DNA of 64,000 nucleotides from Dinoroseobacter sp965279125 (GTDB lineage: Bacteria > Pseudomonadota > Alphaproteobacteria > Rhodobacterales > Rhodobacteraceae), in NCBI GenBank assembly GCA_965279125.1, contig CBDIHL010000042.1, forward strand, positions 124,001 to 188,000, in the 5' to 3' direction. Both the position numbers and the translations under genes were made by a program. A model generated the notes under the pieces. It ran no database searches. It had not been told where the DNA came from and saw nothing but the letters and a program-made list of their open reading frames with translations. Positions 25,707 to 34,184 of the stretch are shown piece by piece; position 1 is the first letter of the stretch, and every line of letters starts with the position of its first letter.

Positions 25707-26899
25707 GACTGCGACCCGCTTTGCTCTGGCATGGGGGCAGGAGCCGGTGCGCTGATAGCTGCACCCATCTCAATACGAGACAATTGCATGGCCATGTCCA
25801 ACGCCGAGAACGGGGCATCGGTCTTCTCAGGCTCGACAGCATCTGGCTTGGCAGGCTTTAGGCCCGTTTTGCCAATCAGACCCGCGTCGGCCTGGCGCAA
25901 GAGGCCGTCCTGACCCGCCTCGACCCACATCTTGTCCACTTTGGGAGCCGGCGGGTCTGTCAGACCAAGCCGACCCGCGAAAATCGGGGCCAAGGCGGCG
26001 GCGATCACGCGCCCCATATGTCCGTCATGTTCATAGTGAACGCCCGCCACGATGCGGTTTTCCTCGATCCGCGACGCGATCAGGCGCAGGTCTTTGGAGG
26101 CTTCGCCAAACACCATGGCTTCCAACACGAAGGCCATCGACCATGCTTCGGTCGCGTGCCCGCTGGGCGTCGCGCCATGCGCAGGCGTGCGGATGACCGG
26201 AGCCACCAACGCGGACAAATCCGCAGGGCGCGGCACGTTCAGCAAGTGCTTGGCACGCACGACAACCTTGCCCGTGGCAGCCAAAACGGCGTCGAGCAGT
26301 TCCATCGTGAAGGGATGGGTGTCACGGGTCATCGGATAAGCAAGCGCCAGAAAGCTCAGAATATCGGTCTGCTGCACAACGATTTCCGTCATCCTGTCCG
26401 CACGCAACCAGCGGCGATCGAGCACTTCTTTGAGGACGGCGTCAGGGTCGCGAACTTCGGCATGAACCTTTCCGGCATCATCCTTGAATTTATGGACCAA
26501 AGGATGTGTGACCCGACAGATCGGTTCACTGCCGCCCTCTGGATCCGCAAAGACGAGAACGTCTTTCGGTGTCGTCCCATCGCCCTGTGCCGCATCATCT
26601 ACTTGCACAGAAAGGCCCGCAGACAGATCTTCCGTTAACAGCACATGCCGATGCAAGGGCTGCAACCGTCGAAAGGCCTCAAGACCTTTCGGGATTGTGT
26701 CGCTGTTAAAGTCAACGCCGCCCGCCTCGTTCGGCAAGCTATGGCCAACGGACATAAGCGCGAGGCTCAGCTGGGTGGAGCTGGCGCTACCGGCATGATT
26801 CAGTGCGGGAACGGATTGGGATTGCTGCGATTGTTGGGATTGCTGCGACTGTTGAGATTGTTGCGACTGCTGTGATTGTTGGGATTGCGTGAATGGCAT
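25703..26899 (-). CDS. PAP2-superfamily / vanadium-haloperoxidase-like protein with SQQ-repeat N-terminus
   Basis: 398 residues, ATG 26899 with GGAGG 8 nt upstream. Residues 6-26 are seven SQQ repeats. The PAP2/haloperoxidase active site is complete: KHLLNVPRP (217-225), TPSGHATEAW (244-253; PSGH) and NRIVAGVHYEHD (281-292) with His288 and Asp292. In the last motif Asn replaces the usual Ser. Such domains are acid phosphatases or vanadium haloperoxidases. The soluble character and bacterial VHPO-like spacing favour the latter, but it is not proven. No signal peptide. The gene overlaps the S8 peptidase gene by 4 bp. Confidence 0.83.
   Translation of the reverse strand: MPFTQSQQSQQSQQSQQSQQSQQSQQSQSVPALNHAGSASSTQLSLALMSVGHSLPNEAGGVDFNSDTIPKGLEAFRRLQPLHRHVLLTEDLSAGLSVQVDDAAQGDGTTPKDVLVFADPEGGSEPICRVTHPLVHKFKDDAGKVHAEVRDPDAVLKEVLDRRWLRADRMTEIVVQQTDILSFLALAYPMTRDTHPFTMELLDAVLAATGKVVVRAKHLLNVPRPADLSALVAPVIRTPAHGATPSGHATEAWSMAFVLEAMVFGEASKDLRLIASRIEENRIVAGVHYEHDGHMGRVIAAALAPIFAGRLGLTDPPAPKVDKMWVEAGQDGLLRQADAGLIGKTGLKPAKPDAVEPEKTDAPFSALDMAMQLSRIEMGAAISAPAPAPMPEQSGSQS
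26822..26884 (-). repeat. 9-bp tandem repeat encoding (SQQ)7
   Basis: Seven imperfect 9-bp units encode Ser-Gln-Gln. Units differ mainly at synonymous positions (for example ttgctgcga and ttgttggga on the + strand). The synonymous drift argues that the peptide repeat is maintained by selection rather than being a fresh slippage product. Length may still vary between strains. Confidence 0.85.
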
Positions 26900-27134
26900 T
26901 TCGTTGTCCTCCGGTGCTGGTCTTGCAGCAAACCTAGCGACCCAGAATCAGACCGTCACGGTTAATCCCCGCCTGTCACTCACGCTCAGATCACGCTCGG
27001 CTGTTAGCTCAGCTTTGGCGCTGCAATTGCCGGGCCTCACGCGATTGAGACACTGAAACGCCCCGATTGAGCACGCCCTGCGGCATTCGCCGCAATGGAA
27101 ACTTAGCTGATCTGGCCTTTTGAAAGGGATAGAA
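26900..27134. other. Divergent intergenic region
   Basis: 235 bp separate the minus-strand haloperoxidase-like gene from the plus-strand M15-like gene. No open frame with coding character was seen. The only symmetry noted is TGCGGC/GCCGCA around ATTC (27079-27094), 41 bp before the M15-like start. Promoters for both directions should lie here, but no clear -35/-10 pair could be assigned. Confidence 0.5.
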
Positions 27135-27827
27135 ATGACACTGACACGTACTGGCGAATTCGCGGGACTTCCGCTGTATTATGATCGCTTCAAGACCGGC
27201 GCGTATGGCAACGAAGCCATCAAATTTCGCCCCTATATCAACACCAAATTCCTCGACAGCTGCAACGCGTGCTTTGAAGACATGCAGACCAGCTTCAAAA
27301 AAGCGGGCTTCACGATCACGCAAATCTGGAGTGGCGGTGTTGGCCGGGACGGATCTGGCACGTCTTATCACCATACCAACCGCGCCTTTGACCTGGATGC
27401 CTTGGTCTTCGAAACCAACGACATGTGGATCGCAGATACCTTCCCGGCGCGCCCTTACCTCTACTTGGCGATTGAGGCGCAGCTGCGGATGCATTTCGGC
27501 ACCGTGCTGAACTATGACTACGACTACAAACACAAAGACCATTTCCATTTCGACAATGGCACATCCGTCGGGTTCAAACGGCACGCACGCAGCCACGTTC
27601 TGTTCGTTCAGCACGCGCTTTCAAAGCTGTTCAACCTCAGCATCGGCGCGTCCGGCTATGACGGCGTCATGGGCGGCGACACCGAGGCTGCACTGCGCAT
27701 CGCCCTGAAGCGGCTGGGCATTGGCGGCCTGTCGAACAAGCAAAACTGGCTGGCCTTCTTGGCGGTCTGTTCGGAAACGGCGCTTGAGATGGAGACCTCC
27801 ATCGTTGTCATGCCCCAAGGCGCGTGA
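27135..27827 (+). CDS. Extensin-like/M15-type zinc peptidase with C-terminal PG-binding domain
   Basis: 230 residues from ATG 27135 (AAAGGGATAGAA upstream). The catalytic domain (residues about 20-150) has the LAS/M15-like zinc motifs SYHHTNRAFDLDAL (His and Asp ligands) and KDHFHFD (HxH). The last 80 residues form a peptidoglycan-binding repeat (FVQHALSKLFNLSIGASGYD, then GVMGGDTEAALRIALKRLGI). Family members cleave peptide cross-links of peptidoglycan. No signal peptide, as in phage endolysins. GTGA overlap with the next gene suggests a two-gene unit of cell-wall enzymes. Confidence 0.8.
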   Translation: MTLTRTGEFAGLPLYYDRFKTGAYGNEAIKFRPYINTKFLDSCNACFEDMQTSFKKAGFTITQIWSGGVGRDGSGTSYHHTNRAFDLDALVFETNDMWIADTFPARPYLYLAIEAQLRMHFGTVLNYDYDYKHKDHFHFDNGTSVGFKRHARSHVLFVQHALSKLFNLSIGASGYDGVMGGDTEAALRIALKRLGIGGLSNKQNWLAFLAVCSETALEMETSIVVMPQGA

Positions 27828-28555
27828 TCGAGATGTCTGCCAAGAAATCAGCCGACTACTGTCGTCAAAGCAGCGGTGTCGATATGGTCGACACCTCTGC
27901 CATCGTAACGCACGACTTTCTGCATCACATGCAGGAGGTCGGCGTCAAAACAATCGCCCGCTACTATGATTACGACGGCACGGGCGCGGATCCCTCGCTG
28001 GATGAGACCATCCCGAACAAGCGCCTGCGCCCCCATGAGCCGCAGCTTCTGCGCGACCACGGCTTCAGGCTTCTTGTTGTCTTCCAGCACAACAACAACA
28101 AGCCTGAGACGTTTCAGGACTGGCGAGTGCGTGGCCCAAGCGATGCGTATCAGTGTCTTTCCATGGCCGAGACCATACAGCAACCGGAGAACTCGACGCT
28201 GTACTTCGGAGTTGATGGGGACTTTTATGGCGACATCCCCGGCTACCCCAAAACCCAACACTCCACCGAGATCCACGCCTATTTCGACGCCATTGCAGAG
28301 GTTTTGGCCAAGGAAAACGCTGGCTTTCACCTCGGCGCTTATGGCGGTGGGGCCTGTATCAACGGGCTGAAAGACAAGGGGTTGATCGCACATCGATGGC
28401 TATCTCACAGCCATGGCTTTGTTGGCAGCAAGGCCGCGCACCAATCAGGTGACTTTGAGATCGAGCAATACCTGCCAGGCAAATGCGGCGGGCGGGAGGT
28501 CGATTTCAACCACGTGAACCCGGCAGCTGCCTCGATCGGGGACTTTGCGCCGTAA
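27824..28555 (+). CDS. DUF1906 / Rv2525c-like glycoside-hydrolase-like protein
   Basis: 243 residues from GTG 27824, overlapping the previous stop; an ATG at 27833 is the alternative. The TIM-barrel pattern of the glycoside-hydrolase-like DUF1906 family is visible: GVDMVDTSAIV at strand 1, VKTIARYYDYDG at strand 2, STLYFGVDGDF (acidic pair at the strand end) and AGFHLGAYGGGACINGLKDK, ending in REVDFNHVNP. Relatives resemble GH25 muramidases and occur in lysins and secreted effectors. No signal peptide was seen. With the preceding M15-like protein it makes a peptide- plus glycan-directed pair. Confidence 0.8.
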   Translation: MIEMSAKKSADYCRQSSGVDMVDTSAIVTHDFLHHMQEVGVKTIARYYDYDGTGADPSLDETIPNKRLRPHEPQLLRDHGFRLLVVFQHNNNKPETFQDWRVRGPSDAYQCLSMAETIQQPENSTLYFGVDGDFYGDIPGYPKTQHSTEIHAYFDAIAEVLAKENAGFHLGAYGGGACINGLKDKGLIAHRWLSHSHGFVGSKAAHQSGDFEIEQYLPGKCGGREVDFNHVNPAAASIGDFAP

Positions 28556-28639
28556 TCCGCCCCGATCCGTCACACACCCGCGCGGAGGGCGATCTGATCC
28601 GGCCCGCCCCCGCCACCTTTCAACAAAAAGGGGAACGAT

Positions 28640-29212
28640 ATGAAACCGATCAATCTGCTGACCAAAGGGGTCATCGCGCTGGCCGCCCTTAGCACATCGG
28701 CCACTGCACAAGAGCCGCCTGTGATCCAAGGCCAATCCCTTCAGATGGATATCGGCGGCGCGGCAGTCCTGTCGGCATATCTCGAGCAAGGGGATTGGCG
28801 AGACATTGCCGTTGGCGATGTCCAGCCGTGGACCAAAGGGACCGAGCAAATCCAGCGCTGGTCAACCGAGGTCATGAGACAACTTCCCGCACCAAACATG
28901 GCCGCACCCGGAATGGACGGCGCGCCAATGCTCGGGCTGACCGTGACCCGCGTGGAACGCGCCGACACAAGCGACGTGAATGCGCCCCCAGTCTATGGCG
29001 TTTTCCAGTCTCAGACCCAACCCGATGGTACAGCCGCTTTTGTGCGGTTCTTTGAGTTTTGTGCAGATTGCGCTGAGGGAGGGAAGCCAATTCCGATTCA
29101 GCCAATTGTAATCATCGGTCCGACAGCTCCGGCGGGCGGCACAATTCCAACACCCCGCCCTCTTCCAGATGGGTGCTACAAGACACCGGAGGGCGTATTA
29201 TGTATTTACTGA
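28640..29212 (+). CDS. Hypothetical secreted protein
   Basis: 190 residues, ATG 28640 with AAGGGGAACGAT upstream. The signal peptide is residues 1-23 (GVIALAALSTSATAQ). The mature part has no recognised domain. It contains a Cys pair CADC (about residue 140) and a Pro-rich tail ending CYKTPEGVLCIY with two more Cys, suggesting disulfides in the periplasm. It overlaps the next gene by 13 bp, so the two are coexpressed. Confidence 0.65.
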   Translation: MKPINLLTKGVIALAALSTSATAQEPPVIQGQSLQMDIGGAAVLSAYLEQGDWRDIAVGDVQPWTKGTEQIQRWSTEVMRQLPAPNMAAPGMDGAPMLGLTVTRVERADTSDVNAPPVYGVFQSQTQPDGTAAFVRFFEFCADCAEGGKPIPIQPIVIIGPTAPAGGTIPTPRPLPDGCYKTPEGVLCIY

Positions 29213-29865
29213 GTGCCCAGTTCAGTCGAGCCGGGCGAATGCTTTCAATTTCAGCCTGTCTCGCCGCTTTGGCAGTGACGTCCTGGAGCACGAGCGCAAT
29301 TTCTCAAGATCGTGAGATGTTATTGAGAAAAGGTGGAATAGGCAGATCGCTTGAATATACTCCACAAGCGATCTGTATCGCCATGATAAGATCATTCGCG
29401 CTTAAGAATCAAAATCTTAGCGTTGCGGAAACCTTTGAACGACATGGAGATGACTGCGGCGATCATATAAGACCTGGCCTCTATCAAGATGAAAACTGGT
29501 TCATCAACACCACAAGAGTCGATGGAGTTATCGATGAGGTCGATATAACGCTTGCAGGTCCGTTCGACCAGATGAGCCGAAATGCACTTCGTGGATATGA
29601 GTTTTACACCTTCAGAGTCATGGTCATTTTTGACAGCAGTTTAAATTTCGCACCATACCTTTACTATCGCACATCAAAATACAACCTCCGCAGCCTTACC
29701 GAATTGGTTAAGGAAAATCACAGAGATAACATACTCATGGATCCATATGAATCATGGACAAAGAACCTCCTGCCAACCCTCAATTCTGCAATTGCCGATG
29801 TTGCCGCATATCAACGCGCCAGCGCCCACACACCTTTAGAAAGGGAACAAGATGACCTCGATTAG
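29200..29865 (+). CDS. Hypothetical secreted protein, AT-rich gene
   Basis: 221 residues from ATG 29200, 6 nt after GGAGGG (29188-29193). The signal peptide spans about residues 14-36 (MLSISACLAALAVTSWSTSA). No known domain. Two Cys (CIAM; DDCGDH) may pair. The codons are noticeably AT-richer (TTA, ATA, AGA) than in flanking genes, which suggests recent acquisition. It overlaps both the preceding gene and the following membrane-protein gene by 13-14 bp. Confidence 0.65.
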   Translation: MYLLSAQFSRAGRMLSISACLAALAVTSWSTSAISQDREMLLRKGGIGRSLEYTPQAICIAMIRSFALKNQNLSVAETFERHGDDCGDHIRPGLYQDENWFINTTRVDGVIDEVDITLAGPFDQMSRNALRGYEFYTFRVMVIFDSSLNFAPYLYYRTSKYNLRSLTELVKENHRDNILMDPYESWTKNLLPTLNSAIADVAAYQRASAHTPLEREQDDLD

Positions 29866-30331
29866 TCTCAGAAAGTTTCGTGTCCTTATTGGATCTCTCG
29901 TTCTTGCCTCGCATTTTATCTGCATCGGTTTAATTCTCGCCTTCACGCTTGGCGTTTACGACATTCGTGAAGTGCTCACATTTATCTCCGCAATTGGCCC
30001 CATCACGGGTTTGTATGGGTTTACCTATTATCGCTATATTGTTTTTGCGGTCGAGAAACTAGAGACAGAGACGGGGAAATTTATTGGACCCGCATCTTGG
30101 GTAACGCAATCGCTGATTATTGGGCTTTTCTGTGTGACAGTCATTGCGGCACCTATATATTTCTTCACAGATGGCGTCGAAAGCGATCTGCCTGCACTGC
30201 TCGCCGTTGTTGAAACAATCTTTGGCGTGTATTTGGCGAAATCATTCTCCACCTTGTTTCCGCCTGAGGTTTTGGGCGGCGACACCCCCGCGCAGCAGCC
30301 CGCAGGCGAAGATGTCGGCGTGCAGCCTTAG
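29852..30331 (+). CDS. Hypothetical membrane protein
   Basis: 159 residues, ATG 29852 preceded by AAAGGGAACAAG. Four hydrophobic segments are visible: residues 12-34, 40-60, about 82-105 and about 112-130, with a hydrophilic loop (VEKLETETGKFIG) in the middle. The tail after residue 138 is Pro/Gly/Asp-rich. No known family. AT-rich like the previous gene. Three consecutive overlapping genes (secreted, secreted, membrane) suggest one envelope-associated unit. Confidence 0.65.
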   Translation: MTSISLRKFRVLIGSLVLASHFICIGLILAFTLGVYDIREVLTFISAIGPITGLYGFTYYRYIVFAVEKLETETGKFIGPASWVTQSLIIGLFCVTVIAAPIYFFTDGVESDLPALLAVVETIFGVYLAKSFSTLFPPEVLGGDTPAQQPAGEDVGVQP

Positions 30332-30342
30332 GGTCGAGACTG

Positions 30343-30373
30343 ACTGAGGGCACGCCGAATAAGTGCCCTCAGT
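30343..30373. terminator. Bidirectional hairpin between convergent genes
   Basis: Perfect 11-bp arms ACTGAGGGCAC (30343-30353) and GTGCCCTCAGT (30363-30373) around a 9-nt loop. It sits between the membrane-protein stop (30331) and includes the stop codon of the exonuclease gene (30369-30371). U-runs are minimal on both sides, so termination may be inefficient or Rho-assisted. Confidence 0.65.
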
Positions 30374-31778
30374 TCAAATCCTCAAGCAGACGGCTATGCC
30401 GCCCGGTCTGATCCACCAGATGACCGAAAGTGCGGATACCCTTCCCTTCCAGCAACGGCAGTAATTTCACCAAGGCCTCCGCCGTCGCACGCGCATCACC
30501 AAGCGCTGTGTGACGCAGCGCCTCCGGGATCGTGATCGACAACCGCGCGCAGAGCGCATCAAGCGTGTGATCCTCGGTCGTCCCAAACACAACGGCAGAT
30601 AGTAAGACCGTATCCACCACAGGGTGGTCCCATGTTACGCCGATCTGATCCTGCACGCGGCGCAAAAGCCCGATATCGAACGGCGCATTATGCGCCACCA
30701 GCACGGCTTGGCGCGCAAAGTGATGGAACGCACGCCCGACCTGCGTGATATCAGGCGCATCAGCCACATCCGCATCGGTGATCTTGTGGATCTTGGTGGA
30801 GCCGGGCGGAATGGATCGACCCGGATTGACATATGCGTCGATCACTTCGCCTTCGACGATGCGGCCCTTCAGGACACGCACCGCCCCCAACTGGATGATG
30901 TCATCGCGTTCGACGGACAGACCGGTGGTTTCCGTATCAAAGGGCACGAAACACAGATCGCCCAGCGCGGTATCCATGATCTTGGTGCTTTGGCGAGTTT
31001 CCATCAGGCCGAAATCAAACACCAGGGGGCGCGCGGTGTCTTGGGGGGAAGCCTCATCAGGTGGGTCGATGAACAGGATATGACCCGCCGTGCCGAGGCT
31101 TTTGATGCGTGCCGAGAAGCTTTGATCCCCAGACGCGCTCTGCAGATCAAACGCGACCTCTGGATGCGTGGGATCCAAGCAGGTGATGGCATCGGCAAGG
31201 CTGGCAGGATCGAAGTAATCTGACATCGGGGCTTTGAGGCGCGGCGGCCCGATCTTGGACAGCACATCGGCGGCCTGCGCATCGTAGAGCACGATTTCAT
31301 AAGCGGGGTTCAGCATGATCGTGGCGATAGGGATTTGGGTCAGCAGCGCCGTCAGCTGATCGCTCTCGTCGCGCAACCGCTGTGTCTCACGCGCGACCTT
31401 CGCTGCCGTATCCATCACGGATGAGCCAACCGTCTCGCTCAGCGCGTTTGCCGCTGGGGCCAGATCGCCGAGATAGCGCGCGGCCTCCTCTGGCACGGCC
31501 TCGGCCACACCCGCATGGGCGCGCAGGCGGAGATCGGCGGAGAGCGCCTGAATGGGCTTGGCCACGTTTTCATCGAACAGAAGCCAAACGCCCAGTGCGA
31601 GGCCCGTATTGAGGAAGCCGAAGAGAATGAGGGCGGTGATAAATGGCGCGCTCGGCAAGCCCACCTCGCTGCGCGACCATCCGAACCAAAGCGCCCCTGC
31701 GGCAAGGATCATGCCACCCGCGGCCAGAAGGCAAAAGAACAGAAAAATCCGAAGGCGCAGCGAGAGGCGGGTGAACAT
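30369..31778 (-). CDS. Membrane-anchored DnaQ-like 3'-5' exonuclease with HAMP/PAS-like sensor region
   Basis: 469 residues. Two transmembrane helices (about 11-33 and 46-68) are followed by a HAMP-like linker (70-120), a coiled coil (120-145) and a PAS-like segment (about 146-235). The C-terminal DEDDh exonuclease domain (276-460) is complete: FDTETTG (Asp281, Glu283), HNAPFD (Asp368) and HTALGDA (His423, Asp428). The exonuclease resembles the PolC/epsilon proofreading type. Joining it to a membrane sensor-like N-terminus is unusual; such proteins occur beside DUF294/CBS proteins, as here. Substrate and signal unknown. Confidence 0.88.
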   Translation of the reverse strand: MFTRLSLRLRIFLFFCLLAAGGMILAAGALWFGWSRSEVGLPSAPFITALILFGFLNTGLALGVWLLFDENVAKPIQALSADLRLRAHAGVAEAVPEEAARYLGDLAPAANALSETVGSSVMDTAAKVARETQRLRDESDQLTALLTQIPIATIMLNPAYEIVLYDAQAADVLSKIGPPRLKAPMSDYFDPASLADAITCLDPTHPEVAFDLQSASGDQSFSARIKSLGTAGHILFIDPPDEASPQDTARPLVFDFGLMETRQSTKIMDTALGDLCFVPFDTETTGLSVERDDIIQLGAVRVLKGRIVEGEVIDAYVNPGRSIPPGSTKIHKITDADVADAPDITQVGRAFHHFARQAVLVAHNAPFDIGLLRRVQDQIGVTWDHPVVDTVLLSAVVFGTTEDHTLDALCARLSITIPEALRHTALGDARATAEALVKLLPLLEGKGIRTFGHLVDQTGRHSRLLEDLN

Positions 31779-31779
31779 G

Positions 31780-32298
31780 TCAGCTCTCGCACACGAGGGT
31801 TAGGACCGGATCATCCGCCTCCATCTGTCCCCAATCGGCGTTGGCGACGGTGCCATCCTCGGCAAACTCCGCCCCGTCGATCAGAAGCGCACTGCGCTGT
31901 TCGGCGCAATCAAAGATCATCGGGGCCTGGTTCACCGGCGACCAGCGCCCGAAGAAGTAGAGATCGGCCAAGCGTTGATCGGGCAAGGCGGGATTGCTGC
32001 GCGCGGTGGCGACATCCACAGCGACAAAGCGCTTGGTGTAGGGCCAGACTTGGGTCCATGGGCGACCCCAGCCTTGCTCTTCGACCGTCAGAGCCACTTC
32101 GACGCCTTCGGGAAGCGCATCGGCGGTGCGGTCAAACCACGTGTATTCGTTCGACACAGTGGCGGCGATCATGCCGAGGCCCGCCGCAACAGGCATCAGC
32201 CATTTGGGCAAACGTTTACCAAGACCCAGATTGATCAGCATAACGATTCCGGCGCAGGCGATCCCGGCGACAATGGTGGCGATCAGTTCTACAAACAT
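31780..32298 (-). CDS. Hypothetical membrane protein
   Basis: 172 residues, ATG 32298. Two hydrophobic helices at the N-terminus (about 3-26 and 33-47: AGIACAGIVMLINLGLG; WLMPVAAGLGMIAATV) are followed by a soluble, probably periplasmic domain with two Cys. No known family was recognised. It sits 1 bp from the exonuclease start and 3 bp from the DUF294-protein stop, so the three genes form one operon and may form one membrane-linked complex. Confidence 0.75.
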   Translation of the reverse strand: MFVELIATIVAGIACAGIVMLINLGLGKRLPKWLMPVAAGLGMIAATVSNEYTWFDRTADALPEGVEVALTVEEQGWGRPWTQVWPYTKRFVAVDVATARSNPALPDQRLADLYFFGRWSPVNQAPMIFDCAEQRSALLIDGAEFAEDGTVANADWGQMEADDPVLTLVCES

Positions 32299-32301
32299 GG
32301 C

Positions 32302-34122
32302 TTATCCTAACGCGCCTTTGCCAGACCCGGCTGCGGCTTGCATGGTTTTGACGACAACGAAGGCGTCGCGGAGATGGCTGCGCTCGAAATCCGACAGATC
32401 GGCGGGCGCGAGGTAATTGTCAGGGGCTTGGGCCGCTTTGACTTGGGCGGCTTGGTGTTCCAGCCGCATGGTGGCGATCAGATCATAGGCATCGAGCAGA
32501 TCCGCTCCGCCGGTGCTGGACACAACACCTGAGGCAATCGCCCCTTCAATCCGCGCACGTGTATTGGCGGCAGGCAATTGGCCAAGCAACGCATAGACGC
32601 GTCCCAGATCAACGATGGGCACCACCCCGTTATGTTTAAGATCAAGCTGGTTGCGATGCTCGCCCGACCGGATTGTCGCCAGCCCACGCAGCAAGCCGAG
32701 CGGCGGCATGTGCTTGAGCGAGTTGGCGATCATATGGGCAGTGAAGATGGAGTTCGCGGAGGCTGCTTTCAGGGTGTCCTGCTGCAGACGTTCAAAGAGC
32801 GTCTCGTCCCCACCGATCGGTCGCAGATCGAACATGACGGAGGCGAGCATTTGCGCCTCGGGGTCTGGCTTTGAAATCCAGCCGGTGAAGTAGTCGCGCC
32901 ACACTCGGATCGGCTGACACCACCTTGGGTTCGTCGCCATCATGTCGCCGGGGCAATAGAAATACCCGCATGTGTCGAGGCCATCGCAGACGAACTTCGC
33001 CAAGGCCGCGAAGTAGTCCATGTCCGCCGGTTGCACCGCATCCGACAGGATCAGGCAATTGTCTTGGTCGGACACGCCGGTCTGTTCCTGCCGCCCCTGC
33101 GAGCCACATGCGAGCCACAGATACGGCACAGGCGGCGCCCCCAAAGCGGCCTCGCCCAGTGCCAGCAAGCGCCGGGTTGCCGTATCGGCCAGATCGGTGA
33201 TCAGCCGGGTGATCACCTCGTGCCGGTTGCCGGTGCCGACAAGTTGGGCGAGCAAGCGTGGGATCTCGGCGGTGACGGCGGCCATCTGCTGGGCCGTGTC
33301 GGCGCGCGCGATGCGGCTGACCAGATCGGCGGAGGACATGGCCTGAAAGCGCGTCAGATCGGTCTGGGTCACGATGCCGACAAGACCCGAGGCATCCACT
33401 ATGGGGACATGGCCGATGCCACGCTCCATCATCATGTGCAGCACGTCTGATCCGAGCGCTGTGGGCGGCAAGGTTAGGGGATTTGGCGTCATGATGGATT
33501 GGACCGGGGCCGAAGCGTCTGCCCCGGCGGCCACGACTTTGCCGTTCATGTCGCGCACGGTGACGATGCCCTTAAAGCCGTCCGCACCCACGATGCAGAT
33601 CGACGAGACGTGGCAATCTTGCATGTGCTGTGCGCTCGCTTGGATCGTGGTCTCGGGCGCGCAGGTCACGGGATCGCGCGTCATCAGCTCGGCCACGGGA
33701 AGCGTGGTCAGGTCATTGGGGCGCGCGCGCTCGGGCCTGCGGCGATCGAAGAAGCGGGCGACTTGGGCGTTGGTATTGATAAGAGCAAAGAGCGCGGCGG
33801 CGGGCACGCGGATCAGGCGCGTCTCGGCGGCGGTGCGCGCCGTGCGGGTCGCGATCCCCTTGCGGAGCAAGGCGCGTTCCCCGAAAGAGTTGCGGGCCCC
33901 CAGGATCGACAACTGCACGCCCGTCTCATCCGTGATCTCGACGCTGCCCGCGCGGATGACCCAGATGCTTTCAACCGTATCGCCCAAATCAAAGATGACC
34001 GCGCCCGGCATATAGACGTCCTCGGTGCAGGCGGACGCGAAGGCGGCCAGCTCAGCATCGCTCAGGGCATCATAGGGATGCACGGAGGCAAGGAAATGGG
34101 TCAGATCGGTGGCGTTTGGCAT
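32302..34122 (-). CDS. cNMP-binding / CBS-pair / DUF294 nucleotidyltransferase-like protein
   Basis: 606 residues. Domains in order: cyclic-nucleotide-binding-like (about 10-120; GAVIFDLGDTVESIWVIRAG), a CBS pair (about 148-270; VAELMTRDPVTC and VQSIMTPNPLTLP), then DUF294 nucleotidyltransferase-like (about 290-430; LWLACGSQGRQEQTGVSDQD with the GS...DxD pattern), and the DUF294 C-terminal helical domain. Architecture suggests an allosterically controlled nucleotidyltransferase, possibly regulating the adjacent exonuclease or the downstream acetate transporter region. It is the first gene of the three-gene operon ending at 30369. Confidence 0.9.
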   Translation of the reverse strand: MPNATDLTHFLASVHPYDALSDAELAAFASACTEDVYMPGAVIFDLGDTVESIWVIRAGSVEITDETGVQLSILGARNSFGERALLRKGIATRTARTAAETRLIRVPAAALFALINTNAQVARFFDRRRPERARPNDLTTLPVAELMTRDPVTCAPETTIQASAQHMQDCHVSSICIVGADGFKGIVTVRDMNGKVVAAGADASAPVQSIMTPNPLTLPPTALGSDVLHMMMERGIGHVPIVDASGLVGIVTQTDLTRFQAMSSADLVSRIARADTAQQMAAVTAEIPRLLAQLVGTGNRHEVITRLITDLADTATRRLLALGEAALGAPPVPYLWLACGSQGRQEQTGVSDQDNCLILSDAVQPADMDYFAALAKFVCDGLDTCGYFYCPGDMMATNPRWCQPIRVWRDYFTGWISKPDPEAQMLASVMFDLRPIGGDETLFERLQQDTLKAASANSIFTAHMIANSLKHMPPLGLLRGLATIRSGEHRNQLDLKHNGVVPIVDLGRVYALLGQLPAANTRARIEGAIASGVVSSTGGADLLDAYDLIATMRLEHQAAQVKAAQAPDNYLAPADLSDFERSHLRDAFVVVKTMQAAAGSGKGALG

Positions 34123-34140
34123 GGTGTATCAGCCTCAATG

Positions 34141-34172
34141 AAAAGCCCCGCCCAGCATGGTGCGGACGGGGC
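34141..34172 (-). terminator. Intrinsic terminator downstream of the symporter gene
   Basis: Read on the minus strand, GCCCCG...CGGGGC (34172-34145, stem extended by CC/GG pairs) is followed by TTTT (34144-34141). It lies between the symporter stop (34225) and the DUF294-protein start (34122), separating the two transcription units. Confidence 0.75.
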
Positions 34173-34184
34173 GTTTGGCATAGG

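Noticed and set aside
26822..26884. Repeat array as a possible CRISPR or minisatellite element
   Set aside because: The 9-bp units lie in frame within a supported gene and have no spacers; they encode SQQ repeats.
27135..28555. Prophage remnant
   Set aside because: Two lysin-like enzymes occur, but there are no integrase, capsid, tail, holin-typical or attachment-site signals nearby.
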